From positions 7,346 to 71,345 of the forward strand of contig JBGANK010000015.1 of assembly GCA_044222395.1 (NCBI GenBank): a DNA stretch of 64,000 nt. Direction: 5' to 3'. The first letter of the stretch is position 1; each line of letters opens with the position of its first letter. A program made the translations under genes and the position numbers. Below are positions 54,222-63,183 of the stretch, piece by piece. The notes under the pieces are model-generated. The model was not told where the DNA came from. It saw only the letters and a program-made list of their open reading frames with translations, and did not search any database. The stretch comes from JAEUMD01 sp044222395. Its GTDB lineage: Bacteria; Pseudomonadota; Alphaproteobacteria; Rhizobiales; Hyphomicrobiaceae.

Positions 54222-54316
54222 TATCTGTTATTGCAAGATAAAATTAGATTTAGGTACGACTTGCCTCTCGATCATAATCCACAATTTGTATCTGTTGTGA
54301 TATGAAATTATCTGTT
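54222..54316. promoter_or_regulatory. candidate RtcR upstream activating sites (three TATCTGTT repeats)
   Basis: TATCTGTT occurs at 54222-54229, 54289-54296 and 54309-54316 in the AT-rich divergent region. The last two are 20 bp apart, about two helical turns. The copies lie 33 to 130 bp upstream of the sigma-54 promoter, the usual place for enhancer-binding proteins. Binding by RtcR is inference. Confidence 0.55.
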
Positions 54317-54329
54317 AGTATAAAAAACT

Positions 54330-55925
54330 ATGAAGCGCCGCGTCGTCATCGGCTTTCTTGGAACCACGCTCGATCAGGGCAAGAACCCCGATCGCTGGCA
54401 GCGATGGCGGCCGTCGATCGCGCTCTGCCAGCACGACGACTTCCAAATCGATCGCTTCGAGTTATTGCACGGCCGGACGCACACGGCGCTCGCCGAGCGC
54501 ATCGAAAAAGACATCCGCCAGGTCTCGCCCGCAACCAGGGTCGTGCGGCGGCACATCGAGTTCAAGGATCCCTGGGACTTCGAAGAGGTCTACTCTGCGC
54601 TCCACGACTTCGCGCGCGGCTACTCCTTCGATACCGATGCCGAGGACTATCTGGTCCACATCACGACCGGCACGCACGTCGGTCAGATCTGTTGGTTCCT
54701 GCTGACCGAGGCTCGACTCATTCCCGGCAGCATTGTGCAGGCTTCGCCGCCAAAGCGCTGGAAGGACGGCGGGGTCGGAACCTACAGCATCATAGACCTC
54801 GATCTGTCGCGGTACGACAAGATCGCCACGCGGTTTCGAGCTGAGAAGACGGAAGCAACGGCCTTTCTCAAGTCCGGCATCGACACGCGCAACACTGCAT
54901 TTAACCGGATGATCGATCGCATCGAGCAGGTTGCCATCCGGTCCAAGGCGCCAATACTGCTCACGGGACCAACGGGCGCAGGAAAGTCCCAACTCGCGCG
55001 GCGAATTTTCGAACTTAAGGAGGCGCGTCATCAGCTCAAAGGGTCGTTTGTCGAGGTAAATTGCGCAACTTTGCGCGGCGACAGCGCCATGTCTGCGCTC
55101 TTCGGTCACGTCAAGGGCTCCTTTACTGGAGCGATGAACGACCGTCCGGGTCTGCTCAGGGCGGCGAACGGCGGCATTCTGTTTCTCGACGAAATTGGCG
55201 AACTCGGACCCGACGAACAGGCGATGATTTTGCGCGCAATCGAGGAGAAGCGCTTCCTGCCCGTTGGTTCAGACAAGGAGGCAACAAGTGACTTCCAACT
55301 TATTGCCGGCACGAACCGCGACCTTTCCGCGGCGGTTGCCAAAGGTCAATTCCGCGACGATCTGCTCGCGCGGCTCGACCTTTGGACATTCTCTCTGCCT
55401 TGTCTCAAGGACCGGCGCGAGGACATTGAGCCGAATATAGTCTACGAACTTGCAAGGCACGCGCGCGTCAGCGGCGATGCCGTCACCTTCAACAAGGAGG
55501 CCCGCGCGCGCTATCTCGACTTCGCGACATCTCCGACGGCGACCTGGACGGCGAACTTCCGCGATCTTGCGGCATCCATCACGCGCATGGCGACGCTCGC
55601 ACCATCCGGACGCATCAACGAATGGCTGGTCGATGACGAAATCGAGCGGTTGAAGCGCAAGTGGGCCGCAACGGAGCGCAGCAACGATGACGAGCTCTTG
55701 GAAAGCCTGCTCGGCGCAGAACAGCTCGAAAGTATCGATCTGTTCGATCGCGTACAGCTGGCGTTCGTGGTCGCAACGTGCCGCACCTCGCGCTCCCTGA
55801 GTGACGCAGGCCGCCGCCTGTTTGCCGCCTCTCGAGAGACGAAATCCTCCACCAACGACGCCGACCGCTTGAAGAAATACCTCGCCCGCTTCGGATTGAG
55901 CTGGGCACAGCTTTGCGATGAATAG
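54330..55925 (+). CDS. rtcR: sigma-54 activator of RNA repair, RtcR
   Basis: The 531-residue protein has an N-terminal CARF-type sensor domain (VVIGFLGTTLDQG at the start, DYLVHITTGTHVGQICWFLL near 108). A sigma-54 AAA+ domain follows: Walker A LLTGPTGAGKSQLARRIF near 210, the GAFTGA loop as GSFTGA in GHVKGSFTGAMNDRPG, Walker B GGILFLDEIGELG, arginine finger region RFLPVGSDKEATSDFQLIAGTNRDL. The C terminus is helical, in the DNA-binding position. RtcR senses RNA-end ligands and switches on rtcBA. It is divergent from rsr. Confidence 0.95.
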   Translation: MKRRVVIGFLGTTLDQGKNPDRWQRWRPSIALCQHDDFQIDRFELLHGRTHTALAERIEKDIRQVSPATRVVRRHIEFKDPWDFEEVYSALHDFARGYSFDTDAEDYLVHITTGTHVGQICWFLLTEARLIPGSIVQASPPKRWKDGGVGTYSIIDLDLSRYDKIATRFRAEKTEATAFLKSGIDTRNTAFNRMIDRIEQVAIRSKAPILLTGPTGAGKSQLARRIFELKEARHQLKGSFVEVNCATLRGDSAMSALFGHVKGSFTGAMNDRPGLLRAANGGILFLDEIGELGPDEQAMILRAIEEKRFLPVGSDKEATSDFQLIAGTNRDLSAAVAKGQFRDDLLARLDLWTFSLPCLKDRREDIEPNIVYELARHARVSGDAVTFNKEARARYLDFATSPTATWTANFRDLAASITRMATLAPSGRINEWLVDDEIERLKRKWAATERSNDDELLESLLGAEQLESIDLFDRVQLAFVVATCRTSRSLSDAGRRLFAASRETKSSTNDADRLKKYLARFGLSWAQLCDE

Positions 55926-55952
55926 ATTTATCAGGCCCGACGCGGGATTGTG

Positions 55953-56224
55953 TCATTGATCCTCAGTTTCGAATTCGCCGGAAAGTTTTAGCCCTTCGAT
56001 TCCAGTCGCGCCTGCGGATTTGGTTACTCGCCTCGCACGCTTTCCGGTTTCCTCGCGTAGATGACTGGCCAGTTCGTCCGAGTGTGTAACGATCCAAATG
56101 CGGGTTCTTTGCGCGGCGCCTCCGATGAGGCGAGCAAGGGGGGCCATATCGCGGCGATCTACGCCAAAAGGAACCCCGAGAAGCTGGCCAGCAGACGTCC
56201 GCGCGATTTGGAATGCTGAATCAT
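55953..56224 (-). pseudogene. C-terminal remnant of an AAA-family ATPase
   Basis: A minus-strand frame of about 90 codons reads HDSAFQIARTSAGQLLGVPF, DMAPLARLIGGAAQRTRIWIVTHSDELASHL and ends with GATGIEGLKLSGEFETEDQ. The IVTHSDELA segment matches the region after Walker B in RecF/SMC-like ABC ATPases (D-loop and H-switch), and DMAPLARLI fits the preceding helix. Upstream the frame is closed by a stop, and no N-terminal part is present. It lies directly after rtcR, in reverse orientation. Confidence 0.7.
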
Positions 56225-56258
56225 GGCATGCGCGCTAATCGGTCTCGCGGCGTCGATT

Positions 56259-56681
56259 TCATGCCCAGAACGCCGCAGCCTCCGCGGGCAAACGTGATAG
56301 CACGTCATCGAACCGGCGATTGTCGACGTGACGGCGCAGCGTTGTGGCGACGACCACGATGCAGTCGTCAGGCGAGAAGTTGTAATCGCCTCGAAGCGAC
56401 TGCGCTTCCTTCGTCATGACCTCACGACTTGCAAACGCGAACGGCTTCGCATCCGGCTCCCACCCCTCGATCAGAAGCGCGCGCAGCACCGCAGGCAACA
56501 CTTGGGCGAAGGTCGCCACCTCATGAGGACGAAGCCGCCGCCGGAACACGGTCAGCACCGCCTGCGCGGTTGTGTAGGTCTGATTGGTCGTCACCTGCCC
56601 CAATGCATCGCGCGCTTCGATCAGGAATGTATCGAAATCACGCGACGCATGTTTGTATTCTGATGGGATCGTCATCGGCAT
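56259..56681 (-). CDS. DUF2267 domain-containing protein
   Basis: The 140-residue helical protein opens MPMTIPSEYKHASRDFDTFLIEARDALG and has the DUF2267 pattern TTAQAVLTVFRRRLRPHEVATFAQVLPAVLRALLIEGW, then a second half-repeat (DDCIVVVATTLRRHVDNRRFDDVLSRLPAEAAAFW). Function is unknown. Starts at 56702 (GTG), 56681 or 56675 are possible. Confidence 0.85.
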   Translation of the reverse strand: MPMTIPSEYKHASRDFDTFLIEARDALGQVTTNQTYTTAQAVLTVFRRRLRPHEVATFAQVLPAVLRALLIEGWEPDAKPFAFASREVMTKEAQSLRGDYNFSPDDCIVVVATTLRRHVDNRRFDDVLSRLPAEAAAFWA

Positions 56682-56731
56682 AACCGCTTCAGCGGTGAAC
56701 ACTGCGTGACACCGCTTCTTTCAAGCTCATC

Positions 56732-57139
56732 TCAACTCTTCTCAACGTATGCCGGGTCCATGTAGAAGGGTTCCCTGGTGTGGCCATCCGGATCCTCGAA
56801 CGTGCGTTGGACCATGAAACCATAGTCGGACACCGGCCGCGGCTCCGTGCCGCCGGCCTTCACTGCCTTGGCCGTCATGTCATCGACCTCGGCTTTGCTG
56901 TCGAGAGCGAGGGCGATCGCAACAGCCGTGGTGTTCTTCACATCCGCCATCGGCTTTGTCGCGAAGCTCTTGAACTTCTCGTGCGTCAGCAGCATGGCGT
57001 AGTTGTGCTCGGAAATCACCATGCAGGCGGCGGTGTCGTCGGTGAATTGCGGGTTGAATGTAAAGCCGAGCGCCTTGTAGAAGGCCATCGATCGCTTCAG
57101 GTCCTTGACCGGTAGATTGACGAACATCTTCGTACTCAT
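56732..57139 (-). CDS. VOC-fold (glyoxalase/bleomycin resistance) family protein
   Basis: The 135-residue protein has the two beta-alpha-beta-beta-beta modules of vicinal-oxygen-chelate proteins: KMFVNLPVKDLKRSMAFYKALGFTF at the start and DYGFMVQRTFEDPDGHTREPFYMDP near the end. The substrate is unknown; glyoxalase-like lactoylglutathione lyase relatives are common. It lies alone on the minus strand between DUF2267 and arr. Confidence 0.9.
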   Translation of the reverse strand: MSTKMFVNLPVKDLKRSMAFYKALGFTFNPQFTDDTAACMVISEHNYAMLLTHEKFKSFATKPMADVKNTTAVAIALALDSKAEVDDMTAKAVKAGGTEPRPVSDYGFMVQRTFEDPDGHTREPFYMDPAYVEKS

Positions 57140-57248
57140 GACCTGCTCCTCGTTCTGATTGGCAAAAATCTTGAGCGCGACGCCATTTCATTCGATGCCC
57201 TGCGGCAAGGAACGCTTAGTCGGCTCCACTCAAATAGCCAGGCTCACA

Positions 57249-57662
57249 TCAGTCGATCGTTCCAATCCCCCGCGCCTTCGACCTTGCGACGTTCTCCTTC
57301 ATCAGGTGGATCTGTTGAGGCCCGTGACCCTGCCACTTCGCTACCTCGGCCAGGATCAGCAGGGGACTTTGCGAACGATAGGAAAGCGTGGGGTTTCCCG
57401 GGAATTTCTTGTCGGTCAGATTCGGATCGTCCACTATCGGTCCGGTTGGCTCCACGACATATATTCGCCCGGGTCCATCGCCGACGGCCAATTCCGCGCC
57501 CCAAATCGCGGCGTCCAGGGTGGTAGTAAAATATACCCAAGATAAGGGCGTTCCTTCCATGAAGTTGGACAGGTGGCCAACGGCAATAAAGTCACCGGGC
57601 ACCAAGTCGGCTCGTGTGCCGTGAAAATTTGATTGCGAAAATTGCGTCGCCCGATTTGACAT
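57249..57662 (-). CDS. arr: NAD(+)--rifampin ADP-ribosyltransferase
   Basis: The 137-residue protein matches Arr: NFHGTRADLVPGDFIAVG near residue 13, VYFTTTLDAAIWGAELA near 43, GRIYVVEPTGPIVDDPNLTDKKFPGNPT near 65 and the C-terminal WQGHGPQQI. It ADP-ribosylates rifamycins and so inactivates them. ATG 57662 with GGGAGA upstream is the start; the open frame to 58136 is a shadow of the GST gene. It follows GST by 104 bp and may belong to the ECF42 operon. Confidence 0.93.
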   Translation of the reverse strand: MSNRATQFSQSNFHGTRADLVPGDFIAVGHLSNFMEGTPLSWVYFTTTLDAAIWGAELAVGDGPGRIYVVEPTGPIVDDPNLTDKKFPGNPTLSYRSQSPLLILAEVAKWQGHGPQQIHLMKENVARSKARGIGTID

Positions 57663-57766
57663 TGCAGGTCTCCCACTGAATTGCAGACGAGGTCTTTCAT
57701 CGCTCGGGCTGTCACCGTATCGGCTGGAATTGCGGTGTGGCGCAACTACTCGACACAACGATGCAC

Positions 57767-58428
<662 letters not shown>

Positions 58429-58432
<4 letters not shown>

Positions 58433-59691
58433 TTCATAGCCCTCTTCGACAATTGCGCGCTAAGGCTCTCGATTTGCGCGCGCATGTGAGCAGCTTCAGC
58501 CGCCGTATTGGCGAGCCCGATGGCACGGTCGAAGGCGATGCGTGCCTCGACATGGCGGCCAAGCTCCTTCAGGAACGCACCGCGTGCGCCGTGGAAGTAG
58601 AAGTAGCCGTCGAGCTCAGCGGCGAGTGCTTCGATCAGCGCGAGTGCGTCGGTGGCACCGCGGGATTTCGAGACCGCAACTGCGCGGTTGAGTGTGACGA
58701 CGGGGGAGGGCTGCATGCGCTCGAGCGTGCCATAGAGCTGTTCGATCTCGTTCCAGTCGATGTCACCAAACGTCGGTGCGCGGGAATGCATAGCCGCGAT
58801 CGCTGCCTGCACCTGATAAGGGCCTGGACGACGATGCCGGATCGCCTTGTCGAGAAGTGCGATGCCTTCCGCTATGAGGCGACGGTCCCAGAGCTTTCTG
58901 TCCTGATGCTCGAGGAGTACAAGGGCACCGTCCGCGTCGAAGCGCGCAGTGGCACGCGAATGCTGCAGCACCAAGAGCGCGGTGAGCCCCATAATCTCGG
59001 GCTCTGTCGGGAAGAGACGTAGCAGCAGGCGCGCCAGACGGATGGCCTCCTCGCTGAGCTGCGCCTTCACCCCTTGCTCGGCAATGCTCGTCGTGTAGCC
59101 CTCGTTGAAGACGAGGTAGATCATGGCGGCAACGGCGGCGAGGCGCTCGGATCGCTCCATGGCGTCCGGCGCCTCGAACGGAACATCGGCCTTGGCGATG
59201 CGCGACTTGGCACGCGTGATGCGCTGCTCCATCGCCGCCTCGCTGACAAGGAATGCGCGTGCGATCTGCGTCACGCTGAGACCGGAAACGATGCGCAGGG
59301 CGAGCGCGATCTGCTGTGTCGAGGGCAATTCTGGATGACAACACACGAACAAGAGTCGCAGGATGTCGTCGCGATAGTCTGCTTCGTCGATGCGTTGTGC
59401 CTCGGCGGCTTCGACATCGGCAAGGTTCGAAATTCCGTCCTCGTCCGGCAGCGGCTGCAGGCGGCTCTGTTTGCGTACCGAATCGATGCTGGCATTCTTG
59501 CCCACCATGATCAGCCACGCGGCCGCATCGCGCGGCGGACCGTTCTTCGGCCAGGACTTCAGCGCGCGCAGGCATGCCTCCTGAAATGCCTCCTCGGCGG
59601 CATCGAGATCGCGGAACTTGCGCAAGAGCGCGGTCATCGCCTGCGGCCGGGCCGCCGCGATGACCGTGCCGATCCACGCCGCATCCGTCAT
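58429..59691 (-). CDS. ECF42-type RNA polymerase sigma factor
   Basis: The 420-residue protein has sigma-2 (RKFRDLDAAEEAFQEACLRALKSWPKNGPPRDAAAWLIMVGKNASIDSVRK) and sigma-4 (IALALRIVSGLSVTQIARAFLVSEAAMEQRITRAKSRI). A long C-terminal extension follows, with a DUF6596-like part and TPR-like helices (LFPTEPEIMGLTALLVLQHSRATARFD, VVTLNRAVAVSKSRG, GRHVEARIAFDRAIGLANTAAEAAHMRAQIESL). That layout and the adjacent DGPF protein define group ECF42. ATG 59691 overlaps the YCII stop. No anti-sigma gene is seen; ECF42 members are thought to be controlled by the C-terminal extension. Confidence 0.93.
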
Positions 59692-60074
59692 GACCTGGCC
59701 CCGGCGAAGCTTGGCGGCGCATCCCACAGCGCGCCAACTGGTCTTATTTCATATGCGCCGCCTGGATTGACGGCTCCCAGTTCCCGCGCGAACGCGAGCG
59801 CCTCCTCCAGGTTCTTGCAATCTACTATGTAGAATCCGAGCAGCTGCTCCTTGGTCTCGGCGAACGGCCCATCGATGACGAGGGCCAGCTCGCGATCCTT
59901 CCTCAGCGACGCCGCCGCGGTGGTCGGCAGCAGGCGTGCGACCGGGCCAAGCTTACCTTTGGCCGAATACTTCTCCATGACCGCGCTGAGCTTCGCCATG
60001 ATGGCTTCATCATGCTCCTTCGACCACGCGCACGTGACCTTCTCATCATGATAGCAGAGTATGGCGTAATGCAT
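59688..60074 (-). CDS. YCII-related (DGPF) protein
   Basis: The 128-residue protein starts MHYAILCYHDEKV and contains LALVIDGPFAETKEQLLGFYIVDCKNLEEALAFARE, including the DGPF motif that names these partners of ECF42 sigma factors. It ends YEIRPVGALWDAP. GAGGA lies 5 bases before ATG 60074. Biochemical role is unknown. Confidence 0.93.
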   Translation of the reverse strand: MHYAILCYHDEKVTCAWSKEHDEAIMAKLSAVMEKYSAKGKLGPVARLLPTTAAASLRKDRELALVIDGPFAETKEQLLGFYIVDCKNLEEALAFARELGAVNPGGAYEIRPVGALWDAPPSFAGARS

Positions 60075-60126
60075 CGATGTCCTCATGAGGTTCGACGACT
60101 TATCGCGATGCCATGCGTCAGAGGCA

Positions 60127-60516
60127 TCACTTGGCGGTTTCGACCACGACGATCGGTGAGAACCCCCCGAAGATGAGGCGCTTGCCGTCGAACGGCATCG
60201 GGTTCTTCTCAGGATGCATGCGCGGATCGGCCTTCGACGGGTCTTTCATCCACTCGACCATCTTCGCGTGGGCGGCATCGCGCGTTGCCTTGTCGGGCCA
60301 CTCGATCCAGGAGAACACGACGGTCTCGTCGTCCTTCGCTTGCACGGCACGGCGAAAGTCGGTCGCTTTGCCGTCAGGCACGTCATCGCCCCAGCATTCG
60401 ACAATGCGCATGGCGCCGAGCTCCATGAACACGCTGTCGCCGAGATTGGCGTGGTCGATGAACGTCTGCTTGTTGGCGTTCGGTACCGCGATGATGAAAC
60501 CGTCGATGTAGGCCAT
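60127..60516 (-). CDS. DUF1428 family protein
   Basis: The 129-residue ferredoxin-like-fold protein begins MAYIDGFIIAVPNANKQTFIDHA and contains RIVECWGDDVPDGKATDFRRAV and VVFSWIEWPDKATRDAAHAKMVEWM, the DUF1428 (YbaA-like) pattern. It lies between the VOC and YCII genes on the same strand, in an operon-like run. The function is unknown, and it is a frequent member of ECF42 clusters. Confidence 0.93.
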   Translation of the reverse strand: MAYIDGFIIAVPNANKQTFIDHANLGDSVFMELGAMRIVECWGDDVPDGKATDFRRAVQAKDDETVVFSWIEWPDKATRDAAHAKMVEWMKDPSKADPRMHPEKNPMPFDGKRLIFGGFSPIVVVETAK

Positions 60517-60528
60517 GATTTGTCTCCT

Positions 60529-61008
60529 TCAGCCGGATTTGACCGCCGCCTCGATCGCCGCGACGTCGATCTTCTTCATCTCCATCATGGCAGCGAAGAC
60601 GCGCCTTGCTTGCTCGCCGCCTGCCGCCAGTGCCGACGTCAGCGCGCGCGGCGTGATCTGCCAGGAGATGCCCCACTTGTCCTTGCACCACCCGCATGCG
60701 CTTTCGCTGCCACCATTGTCGACGATCGCATTCCAGTAGCGGTCGGTCTCGTCCTGGTCGTCGGTCGCGATCTGGAACGAGAAGGCTTCGCTGTGCTTGA
60801 AAGCGGCACCGCCATTGATGCCGATGCACGGGATGCCGGCGACGGTGAACTCGACAACGAGCACGTCACCTCGCTTGCCGCCGCCGGGATAGTCGGCCGG
60901 CGCGCGATTGATGGCGCCGACTTTACTGTCCGGAAAGGTCGCGGCGTAGAAGCGCGCCGCGGCCTCGGCGTCGCGGTCAAACCAGAGGCAGATCGTGTTC
61001 TTGGCCAT
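60529..61008 (-). CDS. VOC family protein (PhnB-like)
   Basis: The 159-residue protein reads NTICLWFDRDAEAAARFYAATFPDSKVG at the start and has LVVEFTVAGIPCIGINGGAAFKHSEAFSFQI, then WNAIVDNGGSESACGWCKDKWGISWQITPRAL. These are the PhnB/3-demethylubiquinone methyltransferase-like VOC motifs. Its stop is 12 bases before DUF1428. It heads the ECF42 gene run. Confidence 0.92.
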   Translation of the reverse strand: MAKNTICLWFDRDAEAAARFYAATFPDSKVGAINRAPADYPGGGKRGDVLVVEFTVAGIPCIGINGGAAFKHSEAFSFQIATDDQDETDRYWNAIVDNGGSESACGWCKDKWGISWQITPRALTSALAAGGEQARRVFAAMMEMKKIDVAAIEAAVKSG

Positions 61009-61423
61009 CGCTTGTCCTTTCGCTCAGTTGGATTTGGGCTTCGGTCGCCGTTCAGCGCTTGTTCTTCTGGGCATTCTTGAACACCCGTTCCTCCTGCGCG
61101 CGCATCTCGGGCGTCATGGCGTCGCCGATGGCCGACAGCCGGCCACGGCATCTTGCCTCAAGGACGATTGGAGTAGTGAGGCCCCGACATCGGCCCAGCA
61201 GATAATTTTGTCGTTTGCCGAACCCGTTGTCGTACAAACAGAATACGCTACACCAAGTCGTCAGCTGGGAGCGCGACACTCGCCTGCGGCTTTATTTGCA
61301 TTCTGGGCAATTATCCCCCGGCAAAGCTGGGGGCTGGAAACCGCTCTTGGTGTATGCGACGACCCGCACCGTTATGATCAATGTGTGCCGGTGAGCAACG
61401 GGAACATGGGAAGGGCTCCTTCG
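61009..61423. other. gap with a possible gene fragment
   Basis: 415 bases hold no complete gene. On the minus strand 61117-61052 encodes MTPEMRAQEERVFKNAQKNKR before a stop, which looks like a natural protein C terminus cut off from its gene. The region should also contain the promoter of the VOC-led operon. Confidence 0.4.
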
Positions 61424-62056
61424 TCATCGACAGATTGCTGCGATCATCGACATTGCAAGCTTCTCAAGTTCCTTTGGTGGACGGCCCAGACGTGCGCGAA
61501 CGGCGAGTGTATCGAAAAGAGCCCCTGCGAGGCGCGCACGCGTAACCGGATCGGGATCGGATTTCATCTCGCCAGCTGCGATGGCGGCAGTGAAGGCTTC
61601 GACCAACAGCTTCTCGATCTCATCGAGCAGCCCTTGAGCAGCCGCGGCTATCTTGGGATGAGAGGGCGCCTCCGTCGTCGCGGTGCCGATGATCATGCAG
61701 CCGGGCGCGAGCGGCGGTGTCGTGTAGAGCTTGATTGCCGAAGTGTACGCAACCGCAAGGCGTTTCTCTAGCCGCCCCTTGGTGGACAGAATGCTCTTCA
61801 GGCCTGCGTACACCTGCATCCCGTAGCGCCGCAACGCGTGAATATAGAGCTGTTCCTTGTCACCAAAGGCCGCATAGAGGCTCGGACGGTTGAGCCCCGC
61901 GGCAGCGGCAAGATCGTCGAGCGACGCGGCAGTAAATCCCTTCTCGATGAACACCATGCGAACGCGGTCGAGCACCTCATTCGGATCGAAGGTGCGCGGT
62001 CGGCCGCGTGGCCTCTTTTCTTTTTTTGTACCGCTTCGCATATTTTTGATTGACAT
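61424..62056 (-). CDS. TetR family transcriptional regulator
   Basis: The 210-residue regulator has a basic N terminus (GTKKEKRPRGRPRTFD), then the TetR helix-turn-helix VRMVFIEKGFTAASLDDLAAAAGLNRPSLYAAFGDKEQLYIHAL near residues 33-77. The ligand domain (LAPGCMIIGTATTEAPSHPKIAAAA) resembles the AcrR/YxaF branch. It is divergent from the pseudogene and membrane protein at 62109-63183 and probably represses them. A GTAT-TTTT-ATAC palindrome lies in the gap. Confidence 0.92.
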   Translation of the reverse strand: MSIKNMRSGTKKEKRPRGRPRTFDPNEVLDRVRMVFIEKGFTAASLDDLAAAAGLNRPSLYAAFGDKEQLYIHALRRYGMQVYAGLKSILSTKGRLEKRLAVAYTSAIKLYTTPPLAPGCMIIGTATTEAPSHPKIAAAAQGLLDEIEKLLVEAFTAAIAAGEMKSDPDPVTRARLAGALFDTLAVRARLGRPPKELEKLAMSMIAAICR

Positions 62057-62068
62057 CAGCCCTCGATC

Positions 62069-62080
62069 GTATTTTTATAC
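62069..62080. promoter_or_regulatory. candidate TetR operator
   Basis: GTATTTTTATAC is a short inverted repeat in the 52-bp gap between the TetR start and the divergent frame, where an autoregulatory operator would lie. Binding is inferred from position only. Confidence 0.4.
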
Positions 62081-62108
62081 CATTTCGCATATTATTAGGA
62101 AGCGCACA

Positions 62109-62412
62109 ATGGTCCTTTATCTCCGACCCTTGGCCTGCTCGCTGGCGGCGCACATCACCGCGATCGAAACCGGCTTACCTGTCACGATGCATTATGTCGA
62201 CAGCAACCAGTGCACCGATGATGGTGTCGATTTCCGCACCATAGCGCCGAGATGTCGACCGCATCCTTTTTCGCGACGGCATCGCCGTCGAGCGGATCGC
62301 CTATTTCGATTCCACTCCGGTGCGGCATGCTTTCCTCGCCAGTAGATCCGCGCTGAAACAATACCTGCGGCTGCGCATCGGCACCGGAGGTTCATATTCG
62401 AAGGTCCAATAA
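62109..62412 (+). pseudogene. composite remnant: GST N terminus joined to a SnoaL-like C terminus
   Basis: From ATG 62109 the frame reads MVLYLRPLACSLAAHITAIETGLPV and DGVDFRTIAP, the N-terminal motif of glutathione S-transferases, then loses sense near 62250. In another frame from 62251 the product reads DVDRILFRDGIAVERIAYFD and ends ...LRIGTGGSYSKVQ at 62412, resembling the end of a SnoaL/NTF2-like protein. Two genes therefore seem to have been fused out of frame by deletion. It stands in front of the membrane protein gene. Confidence 0.65.
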
Positions 62413-62424
62413 CGGAGACACGCC

Positions 62425-63183
62425 ATGAACTCGCCCGCATATCTGATGCCGTTCGTTCTGACCATCAACATGACCATCATCGCCACCGTCCTCTTCGGGC
62501 TGTATAGCGCGCTGGCGCGAACAGACTGGCCGCAATTCAAGAAGACACGCGTGATGCGGACCGGGACCGCGCTGGTTCTCGGCTGGTACATCCTCGCCCT
62601 ACTTCTGAGCGCATCGGACGCGTTCCGCGGCGTCGCTGACCGTGCGCCCACCATCGAGTTCGGTATCTTCATTCCGATCCTCGTTGGACTTATCCTGATG
62701 TGGCGTTCCGAAACGATTGCGACGTTGATTGAGCTCACGCCACAACCCTGGCTCGTCGGTGTTCAGCTCTATCGGGTGTTCGGCGTGATTTTCATTCTGC
62801 TGCTTGGAGCTGGGCAATTGCCGCCGCAGTTCGCTCAGCCTGCCGGATGGGGCGACATCGCAGTTGGATTGCTTGCGCCGTTCGTTGCCCTCGCCTATGC
62901 ACGCGGTTACACGCGTGGCCGTGCCGCAGTGTTCGGCTGGAACGTCTTCGGCCTTATGGATCTCGCCGTCGCGGTGGGGACGGGCTTCTTGACTGCGCCG
63001 TCACCGTTCCAGCTCCTGGCGCTGGACAATCCAAACGAGCTCATCAGCGCCTTTCCGCTCGTTCTGGTACCGGTGTTCGCGGTACCGCTTTCAGTACTCT
63101 TGCATGCCGCTTCGCTCGCAAAACTCACCGCCGATCACGACACAAAGCGCAGGCACGATAATGCGCTTCTTGGTACGGCATAG
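62425..63183 (+). CDS. multi-pass membrane protein of unknown function
   Basis: The 252-residue protein has six or seven hydrophobic segments, for example PFVLTINMTIIATVLFGLYSAL, ALVLGWYILALLLSA, IEFGIFIPILVGLILMW, YRVFGVIFILLLGAG, IAVGLLAPFVALAYA and LISAFPLVLVPVFAVPLSVLL. GGAG lies about 8 bases before the ATG. No family is recognised. It is divergent from tetR, past the pseudogene, so it may be under TetR control. Confidence 0.75.
   Translation: MNSPAYLMPFVLTINMTIIATVLFGLYSALARTDWPQFKKTRVMRTGTALVLGWYILALLLSASDAFRGVADRAPTIEFGIFIPILVGLILMWRSETIATLIELTPQPWLVGVQLYRVFGVIFILLLGAGQLPPQFAQPAGWGDIAVGLLAPFVALAYARGYTRGRAAVFGWNVFGLMDLAVAVGTGFLTAPSPFQLLALDNPNELISAFPLVLVPVFAVPLSVLLHAASLAKLTADHDTKRRHDNALLGTA

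Noticed and set aside
52567..54300. 577-residue plus-strand frame
   Set aside because: It is antisense to the complete rsr gene, which has unmistakable TROVE and vWA motifs.
54330..54800. CRISPR association because of the CARF-type domain in RtcR
   Set aside because: No CRISPR repeats or cas genes are present; CARF domains are normal in RtcR.
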